Origin: Trematomus loennbergii
Taxonomy: Eukaryota; Chordata; Actinopteri; Perciformes; Nototheniidae
Direction: 5' to 3'
Assembly (NCBI GenBank): GCA_012861695.1
Contig: JAAOOA010000127.1
Location: forward strand, 248,001 to 312,000
DNA: 64,000 nucleotides
Part shown: positions 20,677-52,998 of the stretch, in pieces
Numbering within the stretch: position 1 is the first letter of the stretch
Layout of the letters: every line of letters begins with the position of its first letter
The notes under the pieces: model-generated
Database searches by the model: none
The model's input: the letters and a program-made list of their open reading frames with translations, nothing else
Told to the model about the DNA's origin: nothing
Translations under genes and position numbers: made by a program

Positions 20677-22307
20677 TTACAGGTTGGTTGTCTCTCCTGG
20701 GATGGCTTTGGTGTCCAGGTAGCTGATGAGATTCTTCACCCAGGGGGCTGAAGGACGGACACACAGCTGACGTGGACCTGCCACTGTCCTTAACCTGCAC
20801 ACACACACAGAGACCCTCAGTGACTCCATGCTGAGGAGGTGTATTCAGGCAGAGTACTGAGGTGACTGGGCGGTTCTAGTGGGGCCAACAAGGTCCAGCA
20901 CCCCTGTAACACTGTGCTTGGACCCCCCCGTGGCCCCCCTCCAAAGGAATAAATCTATGATAATGCAATCTGTGATAGTGTTGCAGCCAATACTGTGCTG
21001 TAATCTGGGCCTAAGATAACAGGAATGTTTTTTTTTTTCAGTATTGAAATTAAATAAACTGAAACTAAGTTACTAAAACAAATTCTGTGTCTAAAACAAA
21101 TACCAACAAATATTAAGAAATTAAAATATAACAACGTTTGGCTGCATAAATAAAGTATTTATTAACCCAAGCTTCATTTAGGTTAATGGTAAAGTCTAGA
21201 CTAAAACTGGACTGACTTTATCCTGAACTGAGAAAGTTTCCTGAGGTGCTGTGTTGGTGCAGTATTGTGGTGTAGTATTGTACTTACAGGACGGCAGGGT
21301 TGGGGCAGCGCTGGCTGGTCCTGACGTAGCCGATCACTCGGCCTCTGGGAACCTCTCTCTCATTGAACTTAAAGCAGCATCTCCTCGGGCCAGCACCACG
21401 CAAACCTACACACAAACACACAGTCAGATTCAGTTCCTTTTGTATGTTGGCTTTTATTTCCTTCCTAAAGCTCAATCTGATACTGCTTTTTGTTTAACAG
21501 GTTGTGACATTGCTCAGTTGTTCCATTGTCAAATGGGGAAACTCTTGTGTTACTCTGGCTTTCCATTTAATAAAGTGAGCTGTTATAATGGAAATACACA
21601 TTTTAATAAATGTAGGTTTAGCTTCAACAAGTCCTTAGTGTTTTTGATGCTGGAACCTTTAAATCTCAGTTTCTCAATCTTTGACATTGGATAATAAATA
21701 TTTTCAGGCCACTCAGAAATCAGCGACAAGAAATATGACCTAAAAGGTCGTAGTAGTAGGTTTACACATAATATTCTTTGGTGTATAACTCTGCATACAT
21801 TTACACAGTTAAAGGAATTCAGTTGGACACAAAAGAGCAAATACAGAACTACAAGACAATTATTTAAAATTAAAATAATGAAATGTTTAAAAAAGGTATA
21901 AATATACAACAAATATACCAAAAAGTAAATACAAGTAAAGTACACAGTAAATGACACATTTCTTTGGCAAATAAAATATGTGCAGATTATGGTCATTTAA
22001 AGTGGGAGAGCTGTGCAATTGAATTATTAATTATTTATTTTGTAAGAGGAATGGCTCACTTAATGTGCCTTATTGTAAAAATAATAAAAGAAAATGTATG
22101 TTAGAAATGAACAAAAACAACTTTAACCGATCAGACTGAATGATTTATATATATATTGCTATCAAACCAAAATCATAAACATTTAAAATAAGATTATTTT
22201 CCTTCACTGGTGGAATGTGTTATGTGAAAGCTTCCCTTACCTTCAGTCAGAGTGAAGACAGCCAGCATCATCACACACACACACAGAGCGAGACGAGGAG
22301 CAGCCAT
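20677..22307 (-). CDS. CC chemokine, intact three-exon gene (copy 2)
   Basis: Exons on the minus strand: 22241-22307 (67 nt), 21288-21405 (118 nt) and 20677-20794 (118 nt). GT-AG introns in phases 1 and 2 give 100 codons plus TAA. Residues 1-22 (MAAPRLALCVCVMMLAVFTL...) form a signal peptide. The mature part has the adjacent Cys pair at 32-33 (RRCCFKF), the third Cys at 56 (TSQRCPNPAV) and the fourth at 73 (RQLCVRPSAPWVKNL), then a C-terminal helix (WVKNLISYLDTK). Length, exon plan and Cys spacing are those of secreted CC chemokines, which recruit leukocytes through G-protein-coupled receptors. I cannot name the exact ligand, since fish CC chemokines do not map one to one on mammalian ones. 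A TATA box lies at 22400-22407. Compared with copy 1 the upstream region lacks 61 bp. Confidence 0.9.
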
Positions 22308-22399
22308 CCTGAACAGTTGTGTTCTCTAGGTATTAGTGTGTGAAAGTCTTAGTTGAGCCTGTTCTCTCTGCTGTGTGATCACTCTCCATCTGAGCCAAC

Positions 22400-22407
22400 A
22401 TTTATAG
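22400..22407 (-). promoter_or_regulatory. TATA box, chemokine copy 2
   Basis: CTATAAAT on the minus strand, about 93 bp before the ATG. The six bases CAGCCG inserted just upstream (around 22415-22421) are absent from copy 1. Confidence 0.65.
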
Positions 22408-22550
22408 TGGAGGAGCAGCCGGGGGAAGACCCCAGCTTCATGGGATTTCACCGTCTTTATATTTAGTTCATTGAACTTCCCTTAATCAATACCAGTCTCT
22501 GACGAAACCTGTTTTCCAATGAAGAAGTACTTTCCTCTTCAGCGTGGTTT

Positions 22551-23027
22551 CCCTGTGCATCACACCGACCTCGTGTCTCTCACCTGTGGTCATGAAAGAT
22601 GCGCCATAACCGAAAGAAAAAGATTGCGGATACAAGTAGCCGAAAAGGGTTTACTTCAGAGTGTCATCTCCCTTAGGGATAAAGTGAGAAGTTCAATCAT
22701 CCGGGAGGGATTCGGAGCAGAACCGATTTTCCTTTGACCTTTGAGTCGCAAGTAGCCAGGTGATGTGGTTCGGGCACCTGGTCAGGATGTACCTGGGCGC
22801 CTCCTTAGGGAGGTGTTCCAGGCACGTCCAGCTGGGAGGAGACCGAGGGCCAGACCCAGGACCAGGGGGAAGGGATTATAGTTCCATGCTGGCCTGGGGG
22901 GGGGCTTGGAATCCCCCAGTCAAAGCTGGTTGATGTGGCCAGGGGAAATGGAAGTTTGGGGCCCTCTGCTGGAACTACTATCTCCGCACCCAGACACAGT
23001 AAGCGGTAAAAGATGGATGTCTGGATG
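22551..23027 (+). mobile_element. LINE 3'-terminal fragment
   Basis: Contains the widely repeated fish sequence GTCATGAAAGATG.GCCATAACCG, ATCCGGGAGGGA.TCGGAG, and a degraded C-terminus (FGHLVRM, GRLP-like, GRPRPRT-like frames) ending in AAGATGGATGTCTGGATG. It corresponds to the 3' end of a non-LTR element. The ORF is broken. Confidence 0.6.
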
Positions 23028-25170
23028 AATACCTAAAGCAAAAAAGCGATCACTTTCAATTTAAAAGTAGTCTTTTGATCTATTGTTCAAACAGAAGGTA
23101 ATCAGTGCATTCTGTACACTTGGGACAGTGAAACAAGCTGAAGACATAATATTTTCAATACTATTACTGTATGAAGTTGTTTTTTTCTCTGACGTGGACT
23201 ATTTACACATCCAGCAAACACAAAGCAACACAAAGCGTTCACTTAAGGTTGTGTTTCTGGAAAGCTTGATTGTAAATGTCTGGCTCTGTTGTCTAGCAGT
23301 TAGATGTTAGCTCCGCTGGGCTTGACTGTTTGGTGCTGGGCAGGTAGAGTACAGTGAGCTTTTTCACTAGAAACAACTGCATGCTGCTGCTGAAACATGT
23401 TAATGGGAGCGACAAGGCTGAACCCAAACAATAAAACCAAACCAAAGGTATAACGCTTGGTAGGACTGCTGAGTTACATAATACTTGCTGGGTTTTTCTC
23501 TATTATAATGACTACAATTAACTTGTCATCAATTCTACTGGGAGTTATTTGGAAATAAAACAAAGCCCCCTGAAATATTTCTGTGTTATGATCTTGTGTT
23601 AGTCATACATATCTGCGAGGACTTTAGTTTCGGTGTAAGGGGAGTTTTTACGCTTCACAAAGCACCCTATGTAAATCTCTAATGCTAGACCTTTCCCTCT
23701 GGTCATGAAAAGCAGAAGGACCTCTAAACAACTTCTTTCACTTCTTCATATGTAGTCCTTTAAAAGAGAAAAACAAAGGGTTCCTTTTTTGGTTGACCTT
23801 AATGTTGTTTTAAATAGAGGCCTCATATGAATGCCTTAGACCCAGTGATATTTCATACGTGATGTGCATGATACATGATATTTATACCTCAGTAAAACCT
23901 GTGGTCAACCAGTGCTTCAACTAACCACAAGTCAGTGGTACAAATATAACAATCACTTTTAGTTGTTGAAATAAATAGTTGTCTAAAGTATGAAATGAAA
24001 ATGAACCGAGAATGCACAGAGCTAGAAAGAAAACGACACAAAGACACATATAAAGAGAGAAACGTATTTGTTTTAAAAAAGCAGAAGAAAACAAGCAGTT
24101 TGTTGAAGAAGCTAAGAAAGAGAAAAGCATCGATTTCATAATCATTACAGAAATGACCGTATTGAACAAAAAAATAAATCAAGTAGAAAAAGATCAATAA
24201 AAAAAAAACATGAATAGAAACAAATCATAGAAAATCTAAACCAGAAAAAGTATAGCAAAGTGATGCATCACAATACATGTTAGTACTTATGTTTAATATC
24301 CATAGCCACAGCTCCTTCAGGTTAACCTGCTGTGAGCTGTGTTGGGTCTGTGTGGCGCCTGTTGAGGCTAAGAAATCATTTAAATGCTAGGACTGCTTCA
24401 CTCTGGTTGCTTGATTGTCTCTAGCAACAGTATCATGAGGCAGAGGTGATTTCTGCTCCCCAAATAACAATGAAACACTATACCTCTGTGGAAAAGCCCT
24501 GATCCATAATATACTATCACCATAGTCTACATAATGGCTTTATAATAGAACTAACACATTTCACTCAACACACGTTTGAAGTATTTGTAACTGGCAATCT
24601 TTGTATGACATTAGGCGAGGTTAATGTAGCAAAAGACATGATTTACTTAAACGGTGAGAACGAAACAAGGCCATGCCTCATTATGCTAAGGTGGTTGTTA
24701 TTGATGTGCGTCTGACGTTGTTTGTAATGTTCCTGCCTTTTCACCTTTAATTTTCCTTTTAAATGTTCCAGTTCTGCTCAAAGAGATAAGAAATTAAGCA
24801 TTCCCTTAGCCTTTAGAGAATTCCACCATCTTTATCATGGATGCCACATATTACTTTTATAGTGGTCATTTTACTCAATTAATAATTTGTAATAAGCTGC
24901 ACAATGACATATCCCTTCATATTTAATTGGGGAAATTGACTATTTGTAATGTAAAAGAGGTTGCACGACTGATGAAAAGTTACCCTCGGTGCGTTTTAGC
25001 ATCTCCCAGCACATTTCTTTAACTCAAAATGTACTGATTTGGTTCTGTCTAGCTCTCATCAATGTAGCTCAGCATCACATACAACTGATTTCAGTGAAAT
25101 AACATCAGATTAACCCACTACATATACAGCACCAGACAGGAGACAGCTAGTGAAGATTAGCTGGTCAAAG
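23028..25170. other. Intergenic, nothing recognised
   Basis: No exon-like frame or transposon end that I can support. Near 25165-25235 a short TCAACTTTAATGTCAATC-type sequence resembles the 3' end of a fish non-LTR element. Confidence 0.45.
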
Positions 25171-25235
25171 TCAGAGTCAACTTTAATGTCAATCTTTCAG
25201 TTTGTGTGTACAGACGTGAAATGACGTTTCCAACA

Positions 25236-25483
25236 ACAAACATTAGCTAATGAACATTAGCTGGTAAACATGAACTAGTGAACATTAGCTGGTAAACATG
25301 AACTAGTTAACATTAGCTAGTGAACATTAGCTCGTGAACATTAGCTAGTTAACATTAGCTAGTGAACTTAGCTAGTAGACATTAGCTAGTAGACATTAGC
25401 TAGTGAACATGAGCTAGTACACATTAGTTAGTGGACATTAGTTGGTAAACATTAGCTGGTGAACAGTAGCTAGTAGACATTAG
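25236..25483. repeat. 14-bp minisatellite (GAACATTAGCTAGT)
   Basis: Degenerate tandem units GAACATTAGCTGGT, AAACATGAACTAGT, AGACATTAGCTAGT and similar. A few units resume at 25925-25960 after the MITE. Confidence 0.88.
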
Positions 25484-25924
25484 GGTACCACTTTACAATA
25501 AGACTACCCTTATAAAGGATTCATAAAGGGTTTATAATTAGGTTATGAATTAGGTTGTAAACACTTTATTAATCATTAAGAACCATTTATAAACCAGTTC
25601 TAACATCAACACAGGCTCACTATTTGGCAAGATGACTAAGCCTTATATTGGCTACTTAGCGAGAATCAACTCAGTGAACAACAGATACCAAGGATGCTGG
25701 CTGATGAAGAAGACGAAGTAAGCTAGGTAGCCAATATAAGGCTTAGCAGTACAGATAAATGTGGGCTCACTATTTGGCAAGCAACCGGTCACAGTTGCCC
25801 TGTTTATCTCATGTCTTATAAAAGCTTATTAATGATTTATAAAGTGTTCACAACCTAATTCATAAATGAATTACAAAATATTCGTAAACCCTTAATAAGG
25901 GTAGTCTTATTGTAAAGTGGTACC
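25484..25924. mobile_element. 441-bp MITE inserted in the minisatellite
   Basis: Long inverted ends: GGTACCACTTTACAATAAGA at the left and its reverse complement at the right, continuing into CTACCCTTAT. Target duplicates GACATTAG and GGCATTAG differ at one base, and 8 bp suggests hAT. Inside, GCTCACTATTTGGCAAG is directly repeated, and AGCCTTATATTGGCTAC has an inverted partner. Confidence 0.9.
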
Positions 25925-26406
25925 GGCATTAGCTAGTGAGTATTAGCTAGTAAACAAACAGAAATTGAACATTCGCTAGCGGAGCATTTAGCATTTAAGA
26001 AACAACTATTTTCTTGGATCCGCCACTGCAGCTTGAATGGAGGAATCTCACTTGGGTTTTGTTACTTTACTACACCTAGCTAACACATTTTCATCATAGT
26101 TATCATTAGGAAGAATGCCTTCAACCTTGGGAGTTCATATTTTCTCCCAAAACTTGAACAAGTCCCTACGTTACTGAGGTGTCAGGGCCTCCCATCATTT
26201 AACCTTACTCTATTAGGTTAGAGCTCAGAATGAACACACAACACCGACACAAGCCAATCCTCCGCCATTACACTGTCACCTTTAATCAGCTTTGTTGCCC
26301 ACCACTTTCTTCAGCTGGTATAAAAAAATATGTAAAAATACTAAAACAGAAAAAATTGAAAAAGACAATAGACTCCAAACTATTGAATATAATACCCCAA
26401 CGATTC

Positions 26407-26971
26407 AACCCAGTCTCACAGCATTTCGTGTAATAGTCACGAAATTATTTAATCTATTGATTTGTGTTCACCAACACGATCTTCCCATTTTTTTTGTGTC
26501 ACACAGAACGATTTTAAAAGCAATGTATTTCTGGTACTATGTTTTGTGCCTGCACCACGTCTTTTTGTCCGGTCGGGTCTTGGAAGACCAGAAGCTGTGT
26601 GGTTCATAAAAACATTTTCTTACTCAATATCAAGCCACGATTATTGTTTTTATTTTAAATTGTATAATGTCTGACTTTTTTTGCCGTCCGTGAGGAAAAG
26701 AAATGGGGCTCAGAGCCTCAGAATACTGAAATCTCCTTCTAATTTGTTATTATTTGGTGCAGGCACGAAACATACTACCAATAGAAATACATTGCTTCTA
26801 AAATCGTTCTGTGTCAGAATACTGAAATCTGTAATTAAAAAAATCTTTTTTTCCTTCTAATTTGTTATTATTTACATTGCTTTTAAAATCGTTCTGTGTG
26901 ACACGAAACAAATGGGGGAAATCGTGTTGGTGAACACAAATCAATAGATTAATTTTGTACTATAACACGAA
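26407..26971 (+). mobile_element. Foldback element, copy 1
   Basis: Long inverted arms (about 110 bp) start AACCCAGTCTCACAGCATTT and include GAACGATTTTAAAAGCAATG and its complement. The outer right end is truncated. The centre contains GTCCGGTCGGGTCTTGGAAG. A second copy in inverted orientation is at 30693-31260. Confidence 0.82.
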
Positions 26972-28139
26972 AGGCCATCGTGTGGACACTTCAGATCTCT
27001 CCATGCTTGATTATAAATGTTTTGGCAGTATTCAGATTGTGTAATTAAATTTAAAAGGAAAGGTTCAGAATACATATTTACATTGGCTACCACTGTGCTT
27101 ATAACAGCGTGTTTACCCTAAAAGCAGATTCTCTGGGAAATGGTGGCAACTTTCTGTTACTCACCATAGATTGTAGAGTATATACATGACTGCTTACCAA
27201 TAACTGAAATGTAATCCCTCTGGACCCATATCTGAGAAGTCATCCTTAAAAAAAACATAAATTGAAAAAAGCACAGATACGTATATTAGTCATTATTTTC
27301 ATAATGACTCATACAAAGAGTGTCATAGCAGCCAGGTGACATGTAGACTCAACTGCATGTGAAAATGACAGAACAACTAATACGGTCACATAATAAGCAG
27401 TTTTATACTCCTGAAACCTTGTGTGTTCATCCTGTGTTACCACTCAGCACAGTGTTATCCGAGAAATACCAAATTGGCACATTTGTTTTGAAAAAAATAA
27501 CACGAGAGATGTCCAAATATACACAAACATCCGTGTTGTTACATGGCTCTCTGGTGCCATGTAACGGTTGTAAACATTTTTCTCCGTGCAGACCATGGAA
27601 ATCAAACAGTGTCTGTAAACCTAAACTCTTTCTGTAATGCATGTTTTTATTGAGACAAACAGGCTTCTTCATTTCCCATACACATCCCTAAAAGTAATAT
27701 ACAGCACAGTTTGGTAGTTGTCTCCTATTGACTGATGACTACATGGGCACAACCATAATCCATATGTTCCCAGTACAGTATATTATAGTTCTGGAGTCCT
27801 GCTTACAGTTCAGCTTCCATTGTTTTTTAAAGTTTGAGGTGATGGTAGTGGCCTACCACTCAATACAGCTGTTCACAGGGAGCACCAAAGAAACATTTCT
27901 GCAGTTTAATATCTACATGTGTCTCAATGGTTACTGACTGATCACTGCTCTTCACAAAGTTCCAGCTCCTGTTTGACACCATGGCCTGTTACAGATTGGG
28001 AGTTAAAGGATCATTTATAGATGATGCTGTAATAGCATTATTATGAGTTATAATGATGCTATAAGTGCACTGTTGTCCGACCAGCAACTGAAGCAGTGTG
28101 GGGATAAAGTAACGTAAGGACTGGTGAGGGAGAAGAACT
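26972..28139. other. AT-rich sequence, possible end of the smpd3 3' UTR
   Basis: No frames of note. AATAAA occurs on the minus strand near 27642-27647, one of several candidates for the smpd3 polyadenylation signal. Confidence 0.3.
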
Positions 28140-28417
28140 CTGAAGGTGTGTTTAGACTGAATGAGAAGCACATTTTAGCCTTGTGCTATTTGTGCAATGT
28201 TGAATGCTGTGTGCAGTTTGTTTATTTGCCTCAAAAAGCTATTAGTTCATAGCTGACAACCGCTAGCTGTAACTTGCTAGCAACATAAGTACAATATGAC
28301 TTCTAGCCCAGTTATTCCTTGTTTTTTTACAAATCTTTCTCCTATTTTGAGTATATTTGTAGTTAGTTTATGAGTTAGAACCATAAAGCCTTGCATTCAG
28401 TCTGAACACACCTGAAG
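28140..28417. mobile_element. 278-bp MITE-like inverted repeat
   Basis: GGTGTGTTTAGACTGAATG at the left and CATTCAGTCTGAACACACC at the right, flanked by imperfect CTGAA/CTTCA. No coding capacity. A TAGTTTATGAGTTAGAACC segment lies near the right end. Confidence 0.65.
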
Positions 28418-30024
28418 TTATGTGGCATTGTAGTAATACACTTCATCTATTAATGTACTTGCTATGATGTTTATGTATTTATTACCTTTTGGTTGTCTTC
28501 ATCTCTGTGACTGTTTACATTTTTTGTGTACCTAAACTTGGCATATTGTCAAAATGTCTCCAGGATGTTTCTGTATTAAGATGTTTTGCAGTTGCGTCAC
28601 AATGTTATCATGCTCTTCCATTCGACAATCTGCCTGGATACTGTATGTTGGCCTATGATCAAATCAGACGTGCTTACAAGACAGTGATTGCTTGCTAACC
28701 AGATAGCTACATTGGTTTGACAGCTAAAGCTAGTTAAACGATATCGATTCTCTCAAAGATATCCAAGTCAAATGTTGTCATTTGAGAAGTTTCAATATGG
28801 CTGCCAGAGGGTATTTGACATCACCTGAAGTCCCCCTGTACATAATGTGTGCCTTTGAATGTTTCTGTGAATCCCTTTATGTGTATTCATCGGTCGAGTG
28901 AATTCTCACATGCACATACAGTATGTCACACTGGTATACAGTAAGTGTGTGTTTCAGGGCAAAATGCTTCTTGACTCATCAAGCAGCCAGACTCAAGCAA
29001 GCAAGTGTATCAAGACGCTATATTAATGTTGTAAACTGATACCGTTTCCCATCATGCATCCGCAAAGCCTCAGTTCCTGTTATTACACCAACAATTCTGG
29101 TCTATCTGTACCAGTCATGGCTAAAAAACAAGCTAAAACCATTGAAAGGGATCCATCAATACCTCTTTTTAGAAACATACCATATAGTATTAAACAGGCA
29201 TTTAAACTCCCTATAAAAGTGGTGTAGCGACAATAGAAATTGTATCTTATTATTTTTCTCCCTTTTAGAAAGACTAGTTTTGTTTTTTAGAAAAAAAGAC
29301 ACTTGTTGAGGTTCCGGGACTGAGGGGGGAGTAGCAGGATGAATGACCGACAGCCATTCAGGAAGGAGCACGACACAAGCACACACACGGTCAGTGTAAA
29401 GGCCAGTCATAGCTGTACGCTTCTCTCCTATCACTTATATTATGTGTGTTTTTCTTTTATACACAGTCACTAAAGTATATCCAACTGTCCCTGAAGGAAG
29501 AATCATAAAAAAAAGAATCATAATCATAACTACGGCTAAACAGATCCCATAAAAGAAGTGGGTTTAAATTGGCTACATAAAACAATTCACGCTAAATAAA
29601 ACCCTATGGATTCAGTTCAGTGTTGGAGGAGAAGAGTGTGGAATATTCAACAGTCAAAATGTCACATTGTGTTTGTGTTTTATCTACTGAATGTAGTATG
29701 TGTGTGGGTGGTTTACCCAGGAAGATAACAAATCTTTCTGGCTTTCCAAACTGAACTCCCCTGCTTATCTCTCCCCTCCAGAGTCTTTCTCTTTGAAATC
29801 ACTCCTCTGCTGCTGATCTCCTCCACCTCCTTTATATCCATTCATCCACTGAGCGCTCTCGCACTGATTCATCCGTCCATTTGCTTTCCCCTCAATCCTC
29901 TGGCAAAACTGCATTTTGTCTCTCTCAAGCAGCTCCGTATCTGTAAACTCTTCATCTCCTCTTCTCTCTCTGGTCATCTGTCACTCCTCCATGGCAGTAT
30001 TTAAAAAAAGCTCAGGCGGTCAAT
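28418..30024 (-). other. Probable smpd3 3' UTR and downstream flank
   Basis: This follows the smpd3 stop codon. AATAAA on the minus strand occurs near 28470-28475. No frames, transposon ends or tandem arrays of note. The extent of the UTR cannot be fixed without transcript data. Confidence 0.35.
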
Positions 30025-49784
<19,760 letters not shown>

Positions 49785-50456
49785 CTGCAGGGGGCAGAGA
49801 GATATGACATGATGTTTACTGAGAGTTCACACAGCAGCATCAGAGCCTGGGTGTGTTTATGTGGAGCAGACCAGGAAACACAGCAGCACTCAGATCCTAC
49901 AGGAGAGCTGAGTCCATCCCTCTGGGAAACACTCATCAGAGCAGTCACTTAACGCAGCCATTAGGGTGTGCTACATGACATCAATGAGTCATGTAAAACA
50001 AAAATGACTTCTTTATTTTACCAGCTCATAATAATTGTTACATCTGTATTTCAAAATTACAAAACAATTAACTCATAGTTATTGTAGTAACAAGGTCCAT
50101 TGCAATAATGATATCCCTATAATATATTAATATAGGGATATATTGTATTGTTATATTGTGTTACCTCATAAACAATAGTGAAAATTACTAAAGACAAATA
50201 CAATATATATTATTTACTGATTACAAGATCTAACTATATATTTATACTTATATTTTATGGCATAATTATGAGATAAGGTCCCCGTAATACCGAGATCCTA
50301 ATTTCATATTTATAAGATTATGAGATAGGGCTCTTGTAATTAGGAGTATTACAATTGTAGTATAATTGGTAGACGTTCTAATTATGAGATATTGTCTCCA
50401 ATTATTTTTATTTGCTGTACTGTATACAAATACAGTAGAGAAAAACCACATGTCAG
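49785..50456. other. smpd3 intron, AT-rich, nothing recognised
   Basis: Low-complexity TATA-rich DNA. Confidence 0.5.
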
Positions 50457-50464
50457 ATCAGAAG

Positions 50465-51035
50465 TAGGGCTGCACGATTTGGGGAAATAATCTAAATGCG
50501 ATTTTTCTGACAGATATTGCGATTCGATTTGCGATATTTGTTTTTAAGCGACCCATCGGAAGTTTATTGTAAAATGCGGCCATATCTCCGGCTAGGAAGG
50601 TCGTATCAACATGCTCCCGTCTCTAGCACCCTCGCAGCCCGAGCTACGAGTGAAAGAACTAAACTTACATGAAACTTCTGTTGGGTTGCTTTAAAGTCAA
50701 GCTTCAGTTTAAGATTCACCCTGTAATAGATGTGAAACATGTGATGGAGCATTACTAACTGACTCAGATGCTTTGTTTCACCAAACCATCTAGGAAAGCT
50801 CCATTGGAAGCCATTTGGAAAAGTATTTCAAAAATACTTGGCAGGTGATTGGATCAATCTGTCTATCACTACTATCATGGGCCACTTCTGATTGGTTAAC
50901 AATGACTGGTACATGTGGAGCACAGCACTTCTGATCGGTGTGGATGACTGACACACAAGAATCGCTTTGTGATTTGATAATTGCATCATTTAAAATCGCG
51001 ATTTCGATTTAAAATCGATTAATCGTTCAGCCCTA
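50465..51035. mobile_element. hAT-type element, 571 bp, perfect 8-bp target duplication
   Basis: TAGGGCTGCACGAT at the left, ATCGTTCAGCCCTA at the right, flanked by ATCAGAAG (50457-50464, 51036-51043). Subterminal GCGATT/AATCGC motifs. Confidence 0.92.
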
Positions 51036-51189
51036 ATCAGAAGGATGTGAAAATTATCAACACATAGAGTAAGAGCAAATCAGAGAATTAAAAGAAAGTA
51101 TTTTAAATGACTAAAATTTCAATGAAATTGAAAATGTTAGTGTGTGACTAAAACTCATGCAACGTAAGTTGCAATATATGCTCTTTGAT

Positions 51190-51595
51190 TATATATGCTC
51201 TTTGATCTCACGAGAGTGGCAAGTAGCTATTGCCTGAGATCCCAGGATGTGTTTTTATTACATGTGCCAAGTGCTAGGACTGTTTTAGGTACTAAAGCTT
51301 TTATGTGCGCTGCTCCTCTAGCTTGGAACACCATGCAAAAAATATTGAAACTGAGCATTTTGATTCCCTTGCATCGTTTTAAAGCACGGCTGGATGAAAT
51401 GTTATTGGATACCTGTAAATGTAAATAGGTTGCTAATGTATACCCCTGTAATTATGTTGTGATGTCCTTTTGTTTTCTGTTTGTTTTTATATGTGTAACT
51501 AAATGTACCGCAGGTCTCCCTTGAAAAAGAGATCGTTGATCTCAATGGGATTTTTTAACCTGGTTAAATAAAGGCTACAAACAAACAAACAAGTA
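51190..51595 (+). mobile_element. LINE 3' end with C-terminal ORF remnant
   Basis: Encodes LRSQDVFLLHVPSARTVLGT, then AAPLAWNTM and HRFKARLDEML. A 3' UTR with CAGGTCTCCCTTG and CCTGGTTAAATAAAGGC and a (CAAA)n tail follows. 5' truncated. Confidence 0.7.
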
Positions 51596-52998
51596 TATGT
51601 CATGTAAGAAAAGTGCGCGCTCCACTTCCTGCAGTGTGTGCCCCGATGGCTGTTAGCAGGTCATTCACTGCAGTAACTGATGTTGATAAAACACCGATGC
51701 AGGAGCAGGGAGCAGAGCTAGCATAAGAAGTATAATTTTATTTCATACGCAAAAAATGATTTGATTTATTATTATAAGTAGAAAAAAATTCCCCCATAAA
51801 ACGGTTGCCGTGTTGATATTTTACACTGCATTACGAATGGTCTCCCATGGTCCCAGGGACATGGTCTTTTTGTACACGGATAGAAAATGGTAATAGAAAA
51901 TGTCAGCTATTAATCAGAGTGAACAAAGTGGAGTACAACTTTTCTACACCATAACAGTTTTTTTGTCATGTTCAGTTTTTTCAAATAACCCTTCATTGAA
52001 TGACTTACATGTAAAACATTTGTTGAGTTTACCCTTTCAGGGAAAATAAGACTATCTAAGGTAATTTGAAGACGACATGTTTTGCTGATTTTCAGGTTCA
52101 TATTAGTATGTTGTGCCTCTACACATAATAGGGCCTTTTTGAGCAACAGTTAAATAAAGATGCAAGTTTAACTTCATGTGAACTGTCAAATTTTACAGTT
52201 GAAATTTGTAAGTGATGATCCCTATACGACCGAGGCCTCAATTGTTTCATTCTCTGAGCAGCAGAGAGATTAGGCTGCACAAAAATGCAACATTACTTGA
52301 GATTTAATCAGACACCTTTAGCATCAGTGTTTGGAAGTCCTTCAACACAGAGAGAGGGATGAAGGACGGAGGCTGGCCGCTCTGAAGTGTCCGTGGGTGG
52401 AAGCAGACTGAGGAGGAGGAAGAGGAGAAATAAAGCGTCGCTAAGAAAGGGAGATGGTGATTGTGAGGGGTTTGGGTTGAAGGAGCATATCTATAACAAG
52501 AGAGGATAGATCCTGTTAAAGGCCAGCACAGACAGCCTTGGAGAGTTTTAGACGAGGTTAACTGCTCAAATCCAGATCTTCAGCATGCTCTTAATCCCAT
52601 CAACATCACCACCAGCATCTAAACCCCTTGGTGGGGGCTGCACCTCCTCTGTTCGATTAGGATACCATGATGGGATCTAATCGCCAAAGGCTATTTACAT
52701 TTCTATATGAATAAATATTCTTTAACCAAAAAGAAGTCTCTCCAGTTGATTTGCTGTTACTGTGTGACTGGTTCTCTGTCCAATGTGCACCCAGAAAGAG
52801 AGCTAAACCCCAGCACTTTTCATCTCTCAACGAAGGGGTGGTGCAGATTAAACATGGATGAAGAGGAAAGAGTTCAAATGTTAGCGCCATCAGATCCACT
52901 AACTCTGAGTAAATCTCCTGCAAAAAGAAACACTTTAGACACCACACTTCAAGATCTGTGTCCAGTAGCCACAGCTTGAATATGCAGTCCATTAAATA
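51596..52998. other. Intron, nothing firmly recognised
   Basis: A short stretch near 52085-52140 (TTCATATTAGTATGTTGTG) resembles part of the repeat at 60560-60600. Confidence 0.45.

Larger units (their letters stand above)
18967..22551. repeat. Segmental duplication, copy 2
   Basis: 19032-22551 matches 6450-10023. At the left edge copy 2 jumps from GCATGACATGGG (19018-19029, a MITE end) straight into CGGAAGTCGCAACGG, while copy 1 has about 165 bp between these points. On the right, similarity stops at about 22551 where a LINE 3' end begins. Confidence 0.92.

Noticed and set aside
20677..22307. Naming the chemokine as a specific CCL orthologue
   Set aside because: Cys pattern and exon plan prove a CC chemokine, but fish lineage expansions prevent a safe one-to-one name from sequence alone.
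52657..52992. 111-codon minus-strand frame MDCIFKLWLL
   Set aside because: No similarity recognised, no splice context and average composition; treated as chance.
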